The position numbers and the translations under genes were made by a program. From the NCBI GenBank assembly GCA_025618425.1, contig CM046839.1:5964858-6028857 (forward strand): a DNA stretch of 64,000 bases, read 5' to 3'. This document shows positions 24,401 through 39,361 of the stretch, piece after piece (position 1 is the stretch's first letter; each line of letters opens with the position of its first letter). The stretch is from Heliocidaris tuberculata (taxonomy: Eukaryota > Echinodermata > Echinoidea > Camarodonta > Echinometridae). The notes below the pieces were generated by a model, which had not been told where the DNA came from, searched no databases, and was given only the letters and a program-made list of their open reading frames with translations.

Positions 24401-27400
24401 AATGAGTAGATGGCAGTGAAAAAAAGAGTATGGGGGCGATGAGGGATTTAGTGCTGGAAGAGCTCTTGAAAACTTGGAATTAGATTTGATTTTAAAAAAT
24501 GAATATTGTCTTACAAAAAATTGTACATAATTGCTATGGTAAATACAAAAGAAAGAAATCTGTTAACGTAAATGTCTGGTAAATGAGCAAATTGCCCAAT
24601 CACCAATCAACTTCCCCTACCCCCGTAAAAAAGATAAAAGAAAGAAAGAAAAAACCTTGGTAAATAACTAAAAATGTTTCCTACTGTACTTTGATCCACC
24701 AAGTTTGTAGTATCAAACAACTGTTTCCAAACTCTAAGTAGACCCTCATAATTTAGAATGAAGAGAATATAGTATTCTTAGAAGTTTTTGCACTGTACAC
24801 TTTCGCCGAAATTCCTTCATGGATTGGAGAATAGTTTTTAACTTGAAATAAAACAATATTGAATAGATATGTAATTTCTGAACTGTAGGTTTTGTTCAGT
24901 CTAGAAATTATGAAAAGTGACAAACATCTACTTGGCTAAGTGTAGTATTTTTCAGAACATTCTGATCATAGTTGATTCATAAAAACCATCTCCTTTGCTT
25001 ATAAAGTGAAATGCCCTGAGGAGACAGAAATTATTCATGACAGTCTCTCACTCAAGAATGAGTGGGCGATGGCATGCCATTAAACCACACTTCAACTCTA
25101 GTTCAGGATAATAATGTAGAATCTTACAGTCTTGAGTTGTATTTCACATCAGATTTGACCATGAGAGTTTGTAGATGCCATTATCATTATTTAAAGTGAT
25201 TGATTAACTTTGTGAAAAATTGTAAAATCAGCTCAATTGCCAGTGAATTGTGTGCAGTCCTCTAACTACATATATAATTAAGGATATGTGAAAGTATGAG
25301 AGAAAATGGAACCCGTTTACTATCCTAAAAAAGAGAAAATCGCGATCAATCGCTAGCGCAAGTCGCTCGGCTTCTTCGCTGCGCTGCAGTCACGAAAACC
25401 AAGCACCAGCGCTTGGCGATTTCAGAGCGGGTTTCCAGCCCGTACGGTTATTCTGTGATAGGGCGAGGTATGCCAACCGTAAGAGTTCTTTAGGGTTTGG
25501 TGGTACTCTATCCCGACATCAATGTTCAATCGTAAATATCTTGATATATAAACGACCGATCAGCTTATAAAACTCAGGCGATTCCTGTCTGAGCTAAAGG
25601 TTTGCAATTATGATTACAGCATTAGCTGGAACAGTGATTTTTTTTTTCAATCCTGGGCAAAGTTAATCAATGCCTTTAATACATCTATATTTTATGACAT
25701 AGCCAATGACTTTGTATGATTAATACAGCATGATAAACTTTAGAAAAAGAAAGTGGGAGGAAGGAGAGGCAGAGAGAGAGGGGCTGAAGACAGACACTAG
25801 AGTACATCTCTGACAACAACAAAATAAGTTATTAGGAAAAAAGGAGCATCAGATTCCCCCAAATCTCTGGCAAGCCCTCCCCCACAAAAAAGAAGATTAT
25901 CAAACAAATATTATGACAGGCAATTATGTCTGCACGAAAAAAAAAAAAAAAAAAAAATTATTTTTTATTTTTTTAAATTTATTTATTTATTTTATTTATT
26001 TATTTTTTTTTTTTTTGGGGGGGGTTCTTGACCCCAAAAAGAATTAACAAGTGAATTATGTAAAATTGGCATGCATCGAATGTTTCATATTTTCTATTTC
26101 TCTGACCAAATATTTCGTCTTATTCATAGCGAAATATGTTATATATCCCGTTGTTATATTTCCTAGATTTTCTCTTTTTCTCATCTGATTATTTGTTTAG
26201 TTATGAGACGCAAAGAAATGGGTTAACATGGATCTACAACATGACAGGATCTTCTTTCACGAACTTTGACCTGAACATGAGCAAGAAGCTACTGGGCATG
26301 CTCAGAGACGGGTACCCGGCGAGGCTGAAGCGTATATACGTCGTCACACCCCCTCTGTGGTTCAAAGCCATGTATAAGATCCTTACGCCACTTCTGAAGG
26401 AGAAGATCAAAGAGAGGGTAAGTCTGTTTCTTAACCCTTTCAGGACAGGAATTATTTACGGGCTAAATTGATCACATTTTGCTCTTCAAATTGGCAACAA
26501 TAATATTTTTCTTTTAGTCCTACAAGATTGTAATAAGGGGTAATGTCTTTGAAAACAATATACATGGTTAAAAGAATTGGCGAAAAGTTGAAAAAGTTGC
26601 CAATTTTGATAAAAAACAATGATTTTGAACCTCTCCATGTGTTGCCAATTTAAGAATTTTAAATCTTATTCTCCTTTTTAAAATTCCTGGGATCAAACGC
26701 AATATTGTCATGTAACAAAAATGGATACAGTGTGTGCAGAAATTTTTGCTCTTTCTACTCATGTATCCAGTATATTTTTCAGGGCTCTGAATCAAAAGTT
26801 ATTGAGCCCAACCACAAAATGTGGTCAATTGTCTTGAAAGGGTTAATAGGCAAGTCTGAGGTATTTTGTCCCGTATGTTAGCCACATCATCAGCGTTTTT
26901 AGTGTGCCCATTCATTCTATCAAATTGACATCCCTAATAGATCTTGGATCTCACTTAATAACAAGGAAAAGGACACTTATCATGTCAATTTTTTTCTTAT
27001 TTTCCTTTATTCTTGGTGATGTGTTGGACAGCAAATACTGTGTACCTTCCCAAATATTGAAAGAAAATCACTTGAAAATATTTGATCTTTGAAAGTATTG
27101 CAGAATGCCTCCTTGGGCACTTGTGTCTCCTCACTGCAAATGATGCTGTCAAGAGAGCGCTCTTATTTTTTAAAGTGTAAATGAGTTGTATGGCATTATG
27201 GGATGTTTACAGGAAGTTCTTCAGACTCTCATTAAAAGCAGTTACAAAATCACTCTTCAAAGGTAAGTGATACTTCACAAAATAATGTCCATATTCCTTT
27301 GGAGGCACATAGAGACGTTATATCATAATGTGATATGCATTATATATGAACGGAATATTATTATTAATTATTATTATGAAATAGAATGTGGCATCTTTTA

Positions 27401-30400
27401 GTATGGAAATACAAACTAGACCTTGGCTTGTATTGATAAAGGTGGATCAAGCTAAACCTGGTTAAACCATTGTTCTCTACCAGTGGATAAAGCAACACCT
27501 TCTACGTTTGATGCAGTCGGTGACCATGTTAGGGCTAGCATAAAAACACCGCCGCTGTGCTATTTCAATACAATTTTTTGCATTTTTAGAATCAAATAAT
27601 TCAGCACTGTGAAATCTTTTCCACAAATGAACTGCACAAACAGGCAAAAAAGATTTTATCCTTACAAATTCTAGAGGTGATTTAATGTGACAACTATTAT
27701 AATATCGTTTTCTTATCAAAAATCAAATCATATATCTTTTTGCATAAGAGTACAATTGGATCTTACAGAGTACATGTTGTACCATGTACTGTGTTTGAGT
27801 GTAGGACTCCTAATTTTGGTTGTGCAGCCGCATCAACTGCTCTCATAGAGCCGTGCGTACAATGCTATATCCATGTGGTAGAGATCAATGGGTTAAACTA
27901 AGTCTACTGATTTATGGAGTGCCAAGTGTCAAGCTCTTTATCCAGTACATATTACTGTAATTTTGTAACAAAATGAATAATTAAAATGAATCCAGTCATG
28001 GAATGAAAATTGGAAGTTGATTTCATGTTGACAATATTTTTGTTTGTTTGTTCATTTATTAGTTACGTCATTACATAATTACAGCAATTTTTATGGGATG
28101 AGGGGTGTTGACGCTTGAACATTCCAACAATCAGTGGACAAGTCTACCCACTAAAACCTGGACTAAAGTCTATGTATTTATGAATACTGGCTGTAGTGTT
28201 TAGCAAGAGGAAGTCTGTGGACTGTTGTTCTGAAATTGGCCGAGGAAAGATGATGTTGATTAGATAGAACAGGATGCATGTGGCAGATGGAGGCTTGAGA
28301 GTGCAAGAAACTTCGATGTGACATTTTCAACATTCCTCTCCTGAAGATGCTTGTGTCAGGTGAACGTGATATACATTTCTTCAATGAATGGCTGACATTG
28401 GGATGAAGCTAGGTTTTTTTTCTCCAAAATTGTTTGTTTCCTGTTATGGGTTTTTGAACTATTTTGTGTTTTAAAGAAAATTCACAATGTAAGATCATCC
28501 CTTTCTCTGTGCCCCTCCTGAACTCATGTTTGCTGTTGGTTAGAAATTTCTTTCTTGCCAGTAATGATGGTTTTATGCCTTAGCTACATGTACCTTATGT
28601 CTTATATTTTCTTTGGTATGAGGTTTTTGGAGAAAAGCCCTCTTTTTACAAGCTTTTCTGGATTTTATTTCTCTTTCTACATCTTTTTCTTCTGCGTCAT
28701 CCATCTTTATTTTTATTCACTGACACCACATCCGTTCCAAGCTGATTTTAGATGATGACTGCAGTATGAAAGGAAATATGATATCTGATTGATCAATGCC
28801 TGGCTGAGATTATCATCTTGCGTTTCCAGGATTCCTGGAATTATTGCAAGACACACCAGCACCCCTTCTCTTCATTTTGTGTTCTCCATTTCTCCCCTCT
28901 CTCTCGCTTTCTCAGTCTGCCACTTTTTCTCTCTCTCCCCCTCACCCTTTTTCTAAATATCTTTCTCTTTTATGTTGTCTGTATCCTGTAAAAAAAGAAA
29001 GTATTACATTGTAATTACGTCATTTCATTTCCTTGCCTTCTTTCTCATCATCTCTTTGTTCTCTCCTGGGATGCCTTAAATATCCCGTTCAAAAACACAC
29101 TTTTGTTAATTTTCGAAATTGCTCTACCTTCTCTTTCTCTTTCTTTGTTTTTGTTTTACTGTGTATTTATATATTACTCTGCCAGTTTCCCTTCCTCTCT
29201 CTTACTCTGTCCCACTATCTTTCTATTTCGTCATCTCTCTTTTCCCCCATGGTTATCTTTCTTTCTTTCCTCTAGTACTATCTCTCTCACATATCACTTA
29301 TCCATAGATACATGTTGATCTATTTGTGTAGTAGTTCCTTTCTCTTTCTCTCCTGTCTCATTCTTTGTACCTTGAGCGAAGATCTATATGTGGGACTGAA
29401 GTGATAATTGGTCACATGAATGTGGCCTGCATGTAGCATCATTACAGGCTGATACATCAGCTGGCATCCGACCACAACTACGTTCATGGCAGCGCTAAAG
29501 GATTAGAGGAGCGGAATGCGGTGCCTTGCTTACGCACGTTGTAACTGACCCACTAGGAATCCACTTCTTAAAGGTGTGATGCTTCTGGGAAGTACTTTGA
29601 GACCGCAACGTGCCAGGGATAGCAGTGATGTATGCAGGCCTTTCTTTTGTGCGTGGTTGCACAGAAAGTTTGGCCATTACGTCAGAAATGCCGCAGGGAG
29701 CACTACTTGTTTCGAGTGATTTCCCGCGTCACGGAAAATGCATACATGTATGTTGATCGATATCAAATTTTCATGAATAAAGATGTTATCATATTGTCAG
29801 ACATATTCCAAGATTTTGCATCATTTTTCTTATTTTAGAAGTGCTTCCCCAGTCAGTAGGTATTCACAAAGGGATAGGCTGAAAGGGGCTTTTCATGCGC
29901 TTTTCTGTTTCGTGTTTGCCAGGCAATCTCCTACATGTGTACTTCAAGGAAACTGATGTATTTTTCATTATGCTACAAATATCCTGCATAAAGATAATTT
30001 GGATGATGGGTTTAGAATCTCATGGCAGAAATTGCTATTAACTATGAAATAAACCTGTGAAACCATGAATCATGACACATCTTTATCTGCATGTACATGT
30101 TGTAATTGTATTTTTAAAAATGTGGTTTTTTTTTCAATTTGCATAGTACTAACTACATGTATATAATAACTGGAAAAAAGAAAACAAGCAAGCAATAAAT
30201 CAGTTTTTCAATATCATGGCTTTAAACCATACTCTCTTTAATTGCATGTGATATGTACAACTAGGATTTTCCCTGCTTGTACTCAGATGAGACACTGAAA
30301 TAAGGGATTGTCCCTTTAAAGACAGATGAAGCAATGTAGCAGACCATCTTGTACTTATCCCAGTCCTTCTTCATTGAGCAAGAATGGTCTATGTCGGGAT

Positions 30401-33400
30401 GGTCTCCATCAGTTGTGCCTGGCCTGGACACACCACCCTTCTGTCAGGCTGTAAGCTCTGTGTGTGCTAATTAATCCTAGCAGCGGTTAATTGAATTAAA
30501 ACACCATTAGGGTCGCAGAATCCCTGCTATTGCATTCATTAAGCAAGATGAGCTTTGGAGAGCGGTATGTATTCTTCGAATATGAAGGAACTGTTCGCAT
30601 CATATATGGTGTTTTCATACAGAGCTTTAGTTAGTGGAGTTGTGTTATGATGGATGAATGTGGGTGAAGTATTGAAAGCAATGTTTGTTTGTGATGCACC
30701 TGTTATGGGATGCTATCTTCCAAAGTTCACCACATGTACAGAGTGTATCTGTACATTCAATACATGTATGTTTACACTACAGTGGCTTTGAATGTAATTT
30801 ATTGGATTCATTTTTTATAAACTATCAATTTGTCATATAGTCTTTTTTCTTAACATTTTGAGGGTAGCGAATGGTGAAATTACAATTTCTTCCCCAATAG
30901 TTTTTTTTGATAGTATAATGACCAGTATTCAAGGTCCAAAGAAAAATGTACATGCACATGTAGGTGCAATATATGATATTGTTAAACAGTAATGCTCATT
31001 TGAAGTTTAAGAATACAATACCATGTGTACATTGGAGGTTAAATGCTGTAAATTTCTGATACATACATGTACTTTCAGTTCTCAGAATTGCAGTATAGAA
31101 ACCAATGCATTCTTAGAGAGAAAGCAGCGATAGGCTAAAGTCGGAATGATGATGGTATCCAGCACTTTGTACCTTCAGGAAGAGCACTTTATCAATTCAC
31201 CTATAGTTCTCATTATTAAAATGTCGAATCATGATACTGTGGATCATATGACAAAGCCTTTCATTTTTAGAACACACGAACCCAGAGAATGAAAGGAGAG
31301 AGAGCGGGAGAATTCAAAGAATATGAAGAGAACAGCTGCCATTTGATTCATGAGCAAGATGTAGATCCATGACTAAATTTAGCTCAAGTGATGAGAAATA
31401 GCTATTTACAGAAAACGGCTTAAATACTGCGGTTATGTTTACATATTATTTTGCTTGTCTGAGATGTATTTGTACATATCATGTGTGTTTGATTGAGTGA
31501 TTGATTTATTTTATGGGGGGGGGGGGCAGATAAATAACATCATAAGTTCATCACAGATCCATGAATTTTTGAATGAGAGACTAATATAACATGCTTGATA
31601 TAAATATACTTTATACATAAAATATTATTGTGTGCCAGGCAGAAGGGCACAAAAGGATGCACGCTGAAAAGATGCTTGGCCAGCGCTTGAACATTTCTAG
31701 AAATACATGCAAATAAGTTATGATTATAGGCCCGTATTCTCGAAAGTGGCTTAAGTTAAGCCTGGCTTAACTTAGGCCACTGATTTATGGAAGGCCATTC
31801 ATCAAACCCTGAGTCCCGTGTGAATAACTATATTTATGTAACAGAATAAAGAAATTACATTATTTTCTGGCATGAAATGAGCATCAGAAATCAATTCTAT
31901 CGTGTCGGTTTTTGTATTTGCATTTAGTCCCAGAACTAGTGTGATTTTGTAAGATTAAAAGAGGGTGTCATTTGGCTCTCCATAATTCGGTGGCCTAAAT
32001 CTACACATTTAGGCAGGGGCTCAAGTTAGGCACCTTTCGAGAATACGGGCCTTAGACTCCATCTACACAATACATTTCATTCTTTACAATGTCCAGATTG
32101 TGAACAGTGATAGTTTTATTAATTCTGTGCTTTTTTTAATCCTATCTAATCCTTTCAGTACAAAACTTCAACAACAACAACAAAAAAACAAAAAAGGAGG
32201 GGGGGGGGAAGAAAGAAAATTGTGTCTGAACTTTGTCCTATTCCTGAACGAAAGTAAGTTATATTCATATTGCTGAACTGCTCCATGGTATTTCCTCATG
32301 AATAAGCTATAAATGGACATGAAGGGGGATCTAGAAGTGATCTGGGTATTTCCTAGACTGCTGAGAGAATCCTGCCTTATATTTGCTCTGGTGACTCAAT
32401 GTTTCAGGTACAATTACTCAGCCAATTAAATGCTCATAATACCAGAATAGCATGCTATTCGTCTGTTTTATCAAGAAGTTATCACAGAACTGCTTGGTTT
32501 TATAGACATTTGTTTAATTTATGAAACTAGTTGGTATGAGACGATGGTGTTTAAGGAAGTGGGTCTCTGTGGAATTCCTGGCTGCTTTGCAGTACATGTC
32601 AGTGTACAAACAGTCAATTGCTAGATTTTTATGATATTCTGAATTTTAAGTCAGTCATCTGTTCCATAGTAAAAACAAGGCACAAAATATCCTACATGGT
32701 GTGGAATTCATGAATGACTGAACTTTTTTTTTTGTATTTCAGGCAAAAATATGATTGTATTTTTGACAAACAAATAATAACCTGTGTGAATTGTGGCTGG
32801 GATTTGCCACCCATGACACTAAAAACATTAAACTGTCAATTTACTCCTCCGTACTCGAGGAAAGTAATGGAAAATTAGTAGGATGAGAGAGAGCTTTCCT
32901 CCATGACTTTACCCATGTATATATATGTGGTAGGAGTACTCTCCAAGGAGCAGAGATAGTGGAGATTATAGTGTTGTACTATACAAGCAACCAATTAAGA
33001 TTGATCTTTCAAAATGCATATAGGTAGAATTAAGAGATTACATCTTACTCTATAGATGGTTAACTCATCATTTCAGTAAAGATATGTGTGAACGGTATAG
33101 ACAACACTCATATCTCAGTGGTACAGAGCAGTGGTCTCATAACTGGGAGGACCCAGATTTGAAACCAAGTGGATGCGCTAGTGCCCTTTGATAAGGCATT
33201 AATCCTCATTACCAAGTCCCTCACCTCGGAGAGGACTTAAAGACGTCGGTCCCCTGGTTGCTTACTTACAAGCATGCACATGCTTTCTTAGCAGTCAGGT
33301 AAAATAAACCTACCTTTTCAACCTTTCTCTCATCTCATCATACAAAACACTTGTGTCATGTAAAGCAAGCCCAGGGCATCTTGTAGGAGAGCCAGTTTAG

Positions 33401-36400
33401 GTAACAGTCATGTGAGAGTTTAGGAGAGGGGTGAGGGGGCATTGCCTATGGGTAAGAGTGATAATTACAGCAAGGTCCCAACATGACAAATAGGTTCCTA
33501 TGTTAGGTGTCTGATGACTTCCGAGAGTGACATCGAGTCAGCGAAAGAAACATCCGATTTGTGAAGATTGGCATGTGATCTTACTTCTGATGTATCTCTA
33601 TATACAGCTTAAAAGCTAGTTTTGAATGAGAGTATTGGAATTGTATTTCCAGAGAAAAGTTTTGTTGTTGTTGTAATTTTGAATTATTTATTGTGCAGTA
33701 GTTGGGGTTTTTTTTACTAGGAAAATGAAACAAACTTCTTAAACTTAATGAAACTTACTGAAAATCAGATACTGAACAGCACCAACTCATACAAGCAAAC
33801 ATGGGACTGTGTATACTATGTGATAGCCTAACCACTTCAATTTTCCTTCTCTTTTCTTTGCTCATTCATCATGCATTCCTTGCTATTTCGTGTGGCAGAT
33901 ACTGGTACACTTTAATTGTAGTCTTCTATATTTAGTGTATTTTTTAAAATCCTATTTTTAGTGCAAATCCTGTTGGATTCTTTGAGAATTATTTTTTGTC
34001 ATTGCCAGAACTTGTGACTACCTTTAATAGTATAGTACTAAGGCCTTGTAGCCTTACTAATCACCAATCAATCACTATTTTTAACCAAAGAGCTTTGCAG
34101 GAGAGATTAATTGATTATTTTTGTCACATTTTTATTCATATCAGATAAACATCAAGTCTATTCATCATGAAATACATGTGACCCCCCCCCCCCCATCTGA
34201 TTTGTGATTAAATCTAAGTCTCTGAAATTACTGATGCATACTGTATATGAATTATAATTGATTAATTGGTCATTTCAAACTGACATCATATGTGTTTAAA
34301 TGTCCTTTGACAGCCATCACTTTGGCTTTAACTGAGCTGCCTAGTAACTTATTTCATTGTAAAGAATTTTACGAAATTATGGAAATCAAGTGATCGTTAT
34401 ATAGTTGAAAGAAATTTGCATCTTAAAAAAGAAGAAAAGAAATAAAATTGCAATCCTCAATTAAGCTGTATAGAGGGAGAACATTTAAGGGAAAGTAAAA
34501 AAATTATAATCCCATGAGGATGGAAATAACATTAGTATGAAATATTGCTAGTGAATCTTCATGTAGAGACATCTTCAGTTATGTAAGCAATATCCTTAAA
34601 TATGGGCTGACATTTGATCATTTGAAATCTCCATTTTAATGAGTACTCCCATGTAGTCTTCTTTGTTTTTCTAAAGACTGAGATTACTTTAATAATGTTC
34701 ACTTTGTGTTATTGTTATATTTCATTTGAAGAAAATATAAGAATCTGCCCTTCATATAGATTTTGTTGTGAAAAAAAAGCACCTTGAATGTTATCCTATT
34801 AAATAATTGCATCAAAAAGTGATAAATTATTTGCAGAATTCATTTATAAAGTAATCAACTGATTTGATTTGACAAATCTTGACTGCAATTATCCGAAGTT
34901 ACTTCACTTGGTCACAGTATTGTTTAATTCAAAATGTCACTGTTTAGGAATTATTGCACTGGTAATGACCTAATTTCTCTGATTTGGACAATAGCCACTG
35001 ATAAAAGAAGTTCCTTTTTTTCTTCAAAACCATGAATAGCATTTTTCATATAATTAGTTTATTTCCAATGGTCCCTGACTCACTGCACAGTCCCGGGTGG
35101 TACAGAGGAAGAGCTTGATTAAATTGAGTGAATCGTTACGAAGCAATGGGATTCCAATATGTTTTTGATAAACATGGAGATATCACTCATGAGAGATTGT
35201 CAGCGCAGAGTCGATGAGCGCAGGGGATTTGGGGTCGGGCGAAGCAAGTACAAAGAAATTCGGACCAAAATATCACCTTTTTCCAATCCTGGGGATGCGC
35301 AGATATCTGATGACAGATAGACCTAACTGAAATGAGTCAACTGAATTACTGTACAGTTTACATCTCTCTTTAAAATAGACCATTTCAGCTTGTCTACTGT
35401 GTACATGTCGTTATGAGTCCACTTTGTATTTTGCATTGATATGTGTGTGTGAAAGTGATCCTGACAATGTTGAAAGCATCATAGTGTATTAACCAAAAAC
35501 ATTAAAGTTATCAGATTTTTTTTTCTTTCTTTTACTTTTGTAAATTCTGAATGATATCAAAGGTAGAAAGATACATAAAGTAGTAAATATACAATTTAAA
35601 AACAATATTATATTGATTATATTTTACCACCTTTCTCAAATTATAGAAGTTTTTAGAGACTTAGTGTGAAGAAATGAACTTTGTTCCTGCTCTATTTTCC
35701 CCAAACATTTTGGGAGAGGAGGGAGAATAAGTTCACAAACTTTGATAGAATATCACATATGAGAAATGCGATACCCAAGTTAATTGCCTATTGAAATTTA
35801 TGGGTTATAAAATATTTATAAAAATCAGAACATTTTAAGGTATACATGAAGATAAATCAAAGTGCATCAACGGAATAGGAGAAATTATTTTGACTGTGTT
35901 TAGATTAGTTATGTGATAGGTTTTCCAACATTTCATAAACGTTTTGAAAAAGTGACATCTGGACTCTACAGACTGAGTTGCTTTTCTGTTTCTGAGTATG
36001 AACATTTCCAGTTTCAGTGCATGGTCTATGTGAACTTATGTCCTACCTGAGACTGACACGGGTAGGGAATTCCTTCATTCCTGGACAGATTTAGTCCCAA
36101 TCCAACCTGAGCCTAGTTTGTTGTGACTGGTCTAAATCCTAGGTGGTCATTTGTCATGTCCTAGATCCATCCAGGATTAGGAAGGTGTTTGAGAATGAGA
36201 GAATGCCAGTCTGATGGCAGAAATGATGTGTCTTCTGTTACCTTACAAGCATTTTTAAGTTCTGAAAAGGCAGAAAAATCCATTTTCTCAGAATCAAACC
36301 CAAAACTTACACTGAATGTTTAAGACGGCAAATAAACGGTATTGTCAAAGAAATTTTGTAGAAAATTTAATATCGCAAAAAAATTTGTAAACAAAGAAAT

Positions 36401-39310
36401 GAAAATTGAGCTATTCGCTGGATCACAGGTCGACTACTAGAATATGTCCTGTACTGACAAACAAATTGAAATGCAATTGGATGGGAAATTGCAGAGAAAT
36501 GGGAGGGATATATTACTTTGACAGAGATAAAGAGAGGGAGTTGTCAGAATATCATTTGACAATAGTAAAATAAGAAAATCAATTGTATCAGAACTTGAAG
36601 ATGAAGAAATATGTTTGACCAGTAATTCAATTACGTTCCCTTTTCCAAGCATATCTTTCCAGTCACAAGAATATTACTATTTTACTCGTGAAGGGGAGGG
36701 GCAAATTAGTATGTGCTTAAGTGTAGGAGCTGTGACAGTAATTGATGAGGATGTTTTGTTTTGCCCGGAGGAACCCTTCTTTGAAATTCCCGGTTTGCTT
36801 GTGCATGGTTTAGTAACAATGAGAGGAGGAGAACACCTTTCCATTTAATTTGTCAAATTACTTTTTATGACATCATAAAATAAACAGCAATTCCCAAAAG
36901 ACTTTGTTTTTTTTATATTCCTAATTGTGCTACTTACATCTTTCATCTAACAGAAAAGATGGCATTTTTTTGCTGATTTTTTTTCTTTTATACATTGTAA
37001 AGTGGATATTTTCTATTTATGATGTAATAGAACTAAATATTGCTGCAATGATTGCTCTTATCTAAATATATAATAATACTTTCTTCAAAGTTTTTTCCTA
37101 TCCATGATTGAAAATTGTCTTTTTTTTTTGGTTTGTTTTTTGTTCTTAATTTATCTTTAGTGAAGAGCATGGTAAGTGCATCAATATTGTGCCAGAGCTA
37201 TTTCAATTGATTCATTTTAATAATGGCTGTTTTAAACTTTGGTGGTAGAATGAAGGAAAAAAGAATACTAGTGACGTAAAGGGTTGGCATTGACTACAGT
37301 TTTGTGTCACAACAATTGGTTCTTTTCTCACACCCACTTGGAAGGGAATATTCTTAAATAAATAAACAATGCCTTCACTTTTTATTTCCAAGGTTCCACT
37401 TTAGTGTTGAATGCATCTACTGGTTTAGAATTTACAATAGTTAGCAGTGGTGAATTGGGGCAGGGCAAGGGGAAAACCAATTCTTGCTTATCTTCAGTAC
37501 ATAAAAGAAAAAAGAAAATGTACATTAATTTAAGACCAAGCAGGCATCTGCTTTGTCAGAGAGTTTTGAAGGGAAGAGTTACCTGGAAATGTCCTTGTCA
37601 GACATTTTTTCTTTCTCTCTTTCTTTTTTTTTTTCATTTATGACCCCCACTGCAAGAGAATCCTGAATCTGTCAGGGGTTATTTTGTTGAAAATTTATTT
37701 GAAATGGAAAAAAATAGCCTATGAATATGCAAGCTGGGCAAGCATGTAAATTTATACTTCCCTACTCACAGCCCAAAGCAATGAGATCTGATACCATTGC
37801 TTTAATTTCAGCACTAATTATATCCCAGAAGGGAAAATTTGAGGGTAGCCCCCAATTGGGAGAAGGAAGCGAGCGAGGGGAAGAAGCCTAAATGGAAGAA
37901 AATGTCTCGGACATCAGGATAATTTCATTCCCGACAGGATATTACGCATCGCGGAGTGGAACAGGGGAACGGTCGCAAACGAGGCAAGTCGCTTAGGTGC
38001 TACCGGGTGAATTTTTTTTCCTCTATTTTTTTTTTTGTACTGCTGTGGGTTAATTTCCCACTCTGGTTTGTGCCCTTTCATGTCTTTTCTGTAACTGTAG
38101 ATGTTAATGGGGATGAGTCATCGAGGTCTACAGACTTTCTCACCCAATCATCACCAATATATTTATGGATTATTTTAGCTTCTATTCTTTTAAGGTAATA
38201 CTATCTGATTGAAGCCCAGGTGGGATTCGATGATGACTCTATGTGCCTTTGGATTGACACATTGCCTGAAGTTTACTTATGGCCGACTTTATATTTGTAG
38301 AATGTGTTCAAGAAAATGACAATATTGCCCCACTGACAATGTAGCTGGTCAAATGGTTGAAGGTATTATTCAACCTTGTGGGAGCTGTTACAAAACACCT
38401 GTCCAAAGAGTTTGAGATATCAGGTAAACCTATTTTTAAAATCTCTGATATAATATTTTTCTCAAAAAGAAACTTTATTTTTGGAATGTTTCACCAAAGC
38501 ATATTTACAAACACTCTGCATAGTGAAAGAAATATAAAAAAGAAGTTTCCCTCCTAGCACAATGAGCAATAATCTTTTTGCTTGATGCTGTCCCATGTGA
38601 AATTTCATGCAGCATCTAGGATACATTTATTTACTAATCACAATTCAACTGCCTTCATGCTTTACTTTAAATATTATGTTGCATAAGACTTTTTAAAAAA
38701 ACTTTTCGTTTTACTGCTGATCTAAATCCTGTTTCCTTTATTGTGAATCCTCATTTGAGAATTTCAAGTGATTTCAACTAAAAATGAAAGTTTTCCTAGG
38801 TAGAATTGGCCACTTGGTGATTTTCCCTATGGCATTTTAAAAATTTTTTATTTCAAGCCTAAATATATCTCATTCTTTTTGATATAAAATACAGTATTTC
38901 TGCAAAATATATCTGGTATCAAGAAGATGTCCCTTCATGGAAAATGCCTATTGTTGTGTATGGATGGTAACAAAGTTAAAGTTAAAGTTACACACGTGGG
39001 CATGGCTTTTACATTGAATAAGCTTCTGGCATGCTGGCTATATAGATATAAGATACACAGCCATGTCTATGTAATTCAAGCTACTTAATTCATTATTCCA
39101 TGAAAGACTTTGAGAGGTTGACGTTGATGTGGAGGAGGAAACCAAATGAACTATACAGGTCGGACGTGGTTTTACGTACATGTATGTGTGAGAGATGCGT
39201 AAGCTTCCATCCTGGTAATGAAAAAGCAATACAAAATAAATGGCAAAAAAAAAAAAAAAAAGGTAAAAGAATAGAAAATTAGTAATTGTGTTTTAAGAAT
39301 CCTTCATATA

Positions 39311-39361
<51 letters not shown>

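Larger units (their letters stand above)
19238..26200 (+). other. Intron between exons 3 and 4 (7.0 kb)
   Basis: Contains G13 (20637-20649), the MITE 21223-21366, C12 (21404-21415), the piggyBac-like copy 22398-22809, the AAGGCCAC MITE 23117-23533, a CCTG/CTTG-rich patch near 24225-24258, a GC-richer island at about 25310-25620 and A/T homopolymer tracts near 25.94-26.02 kb. Nothing is recognised at 19250-20600 or 21430-22380. Confidence 0.85.
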
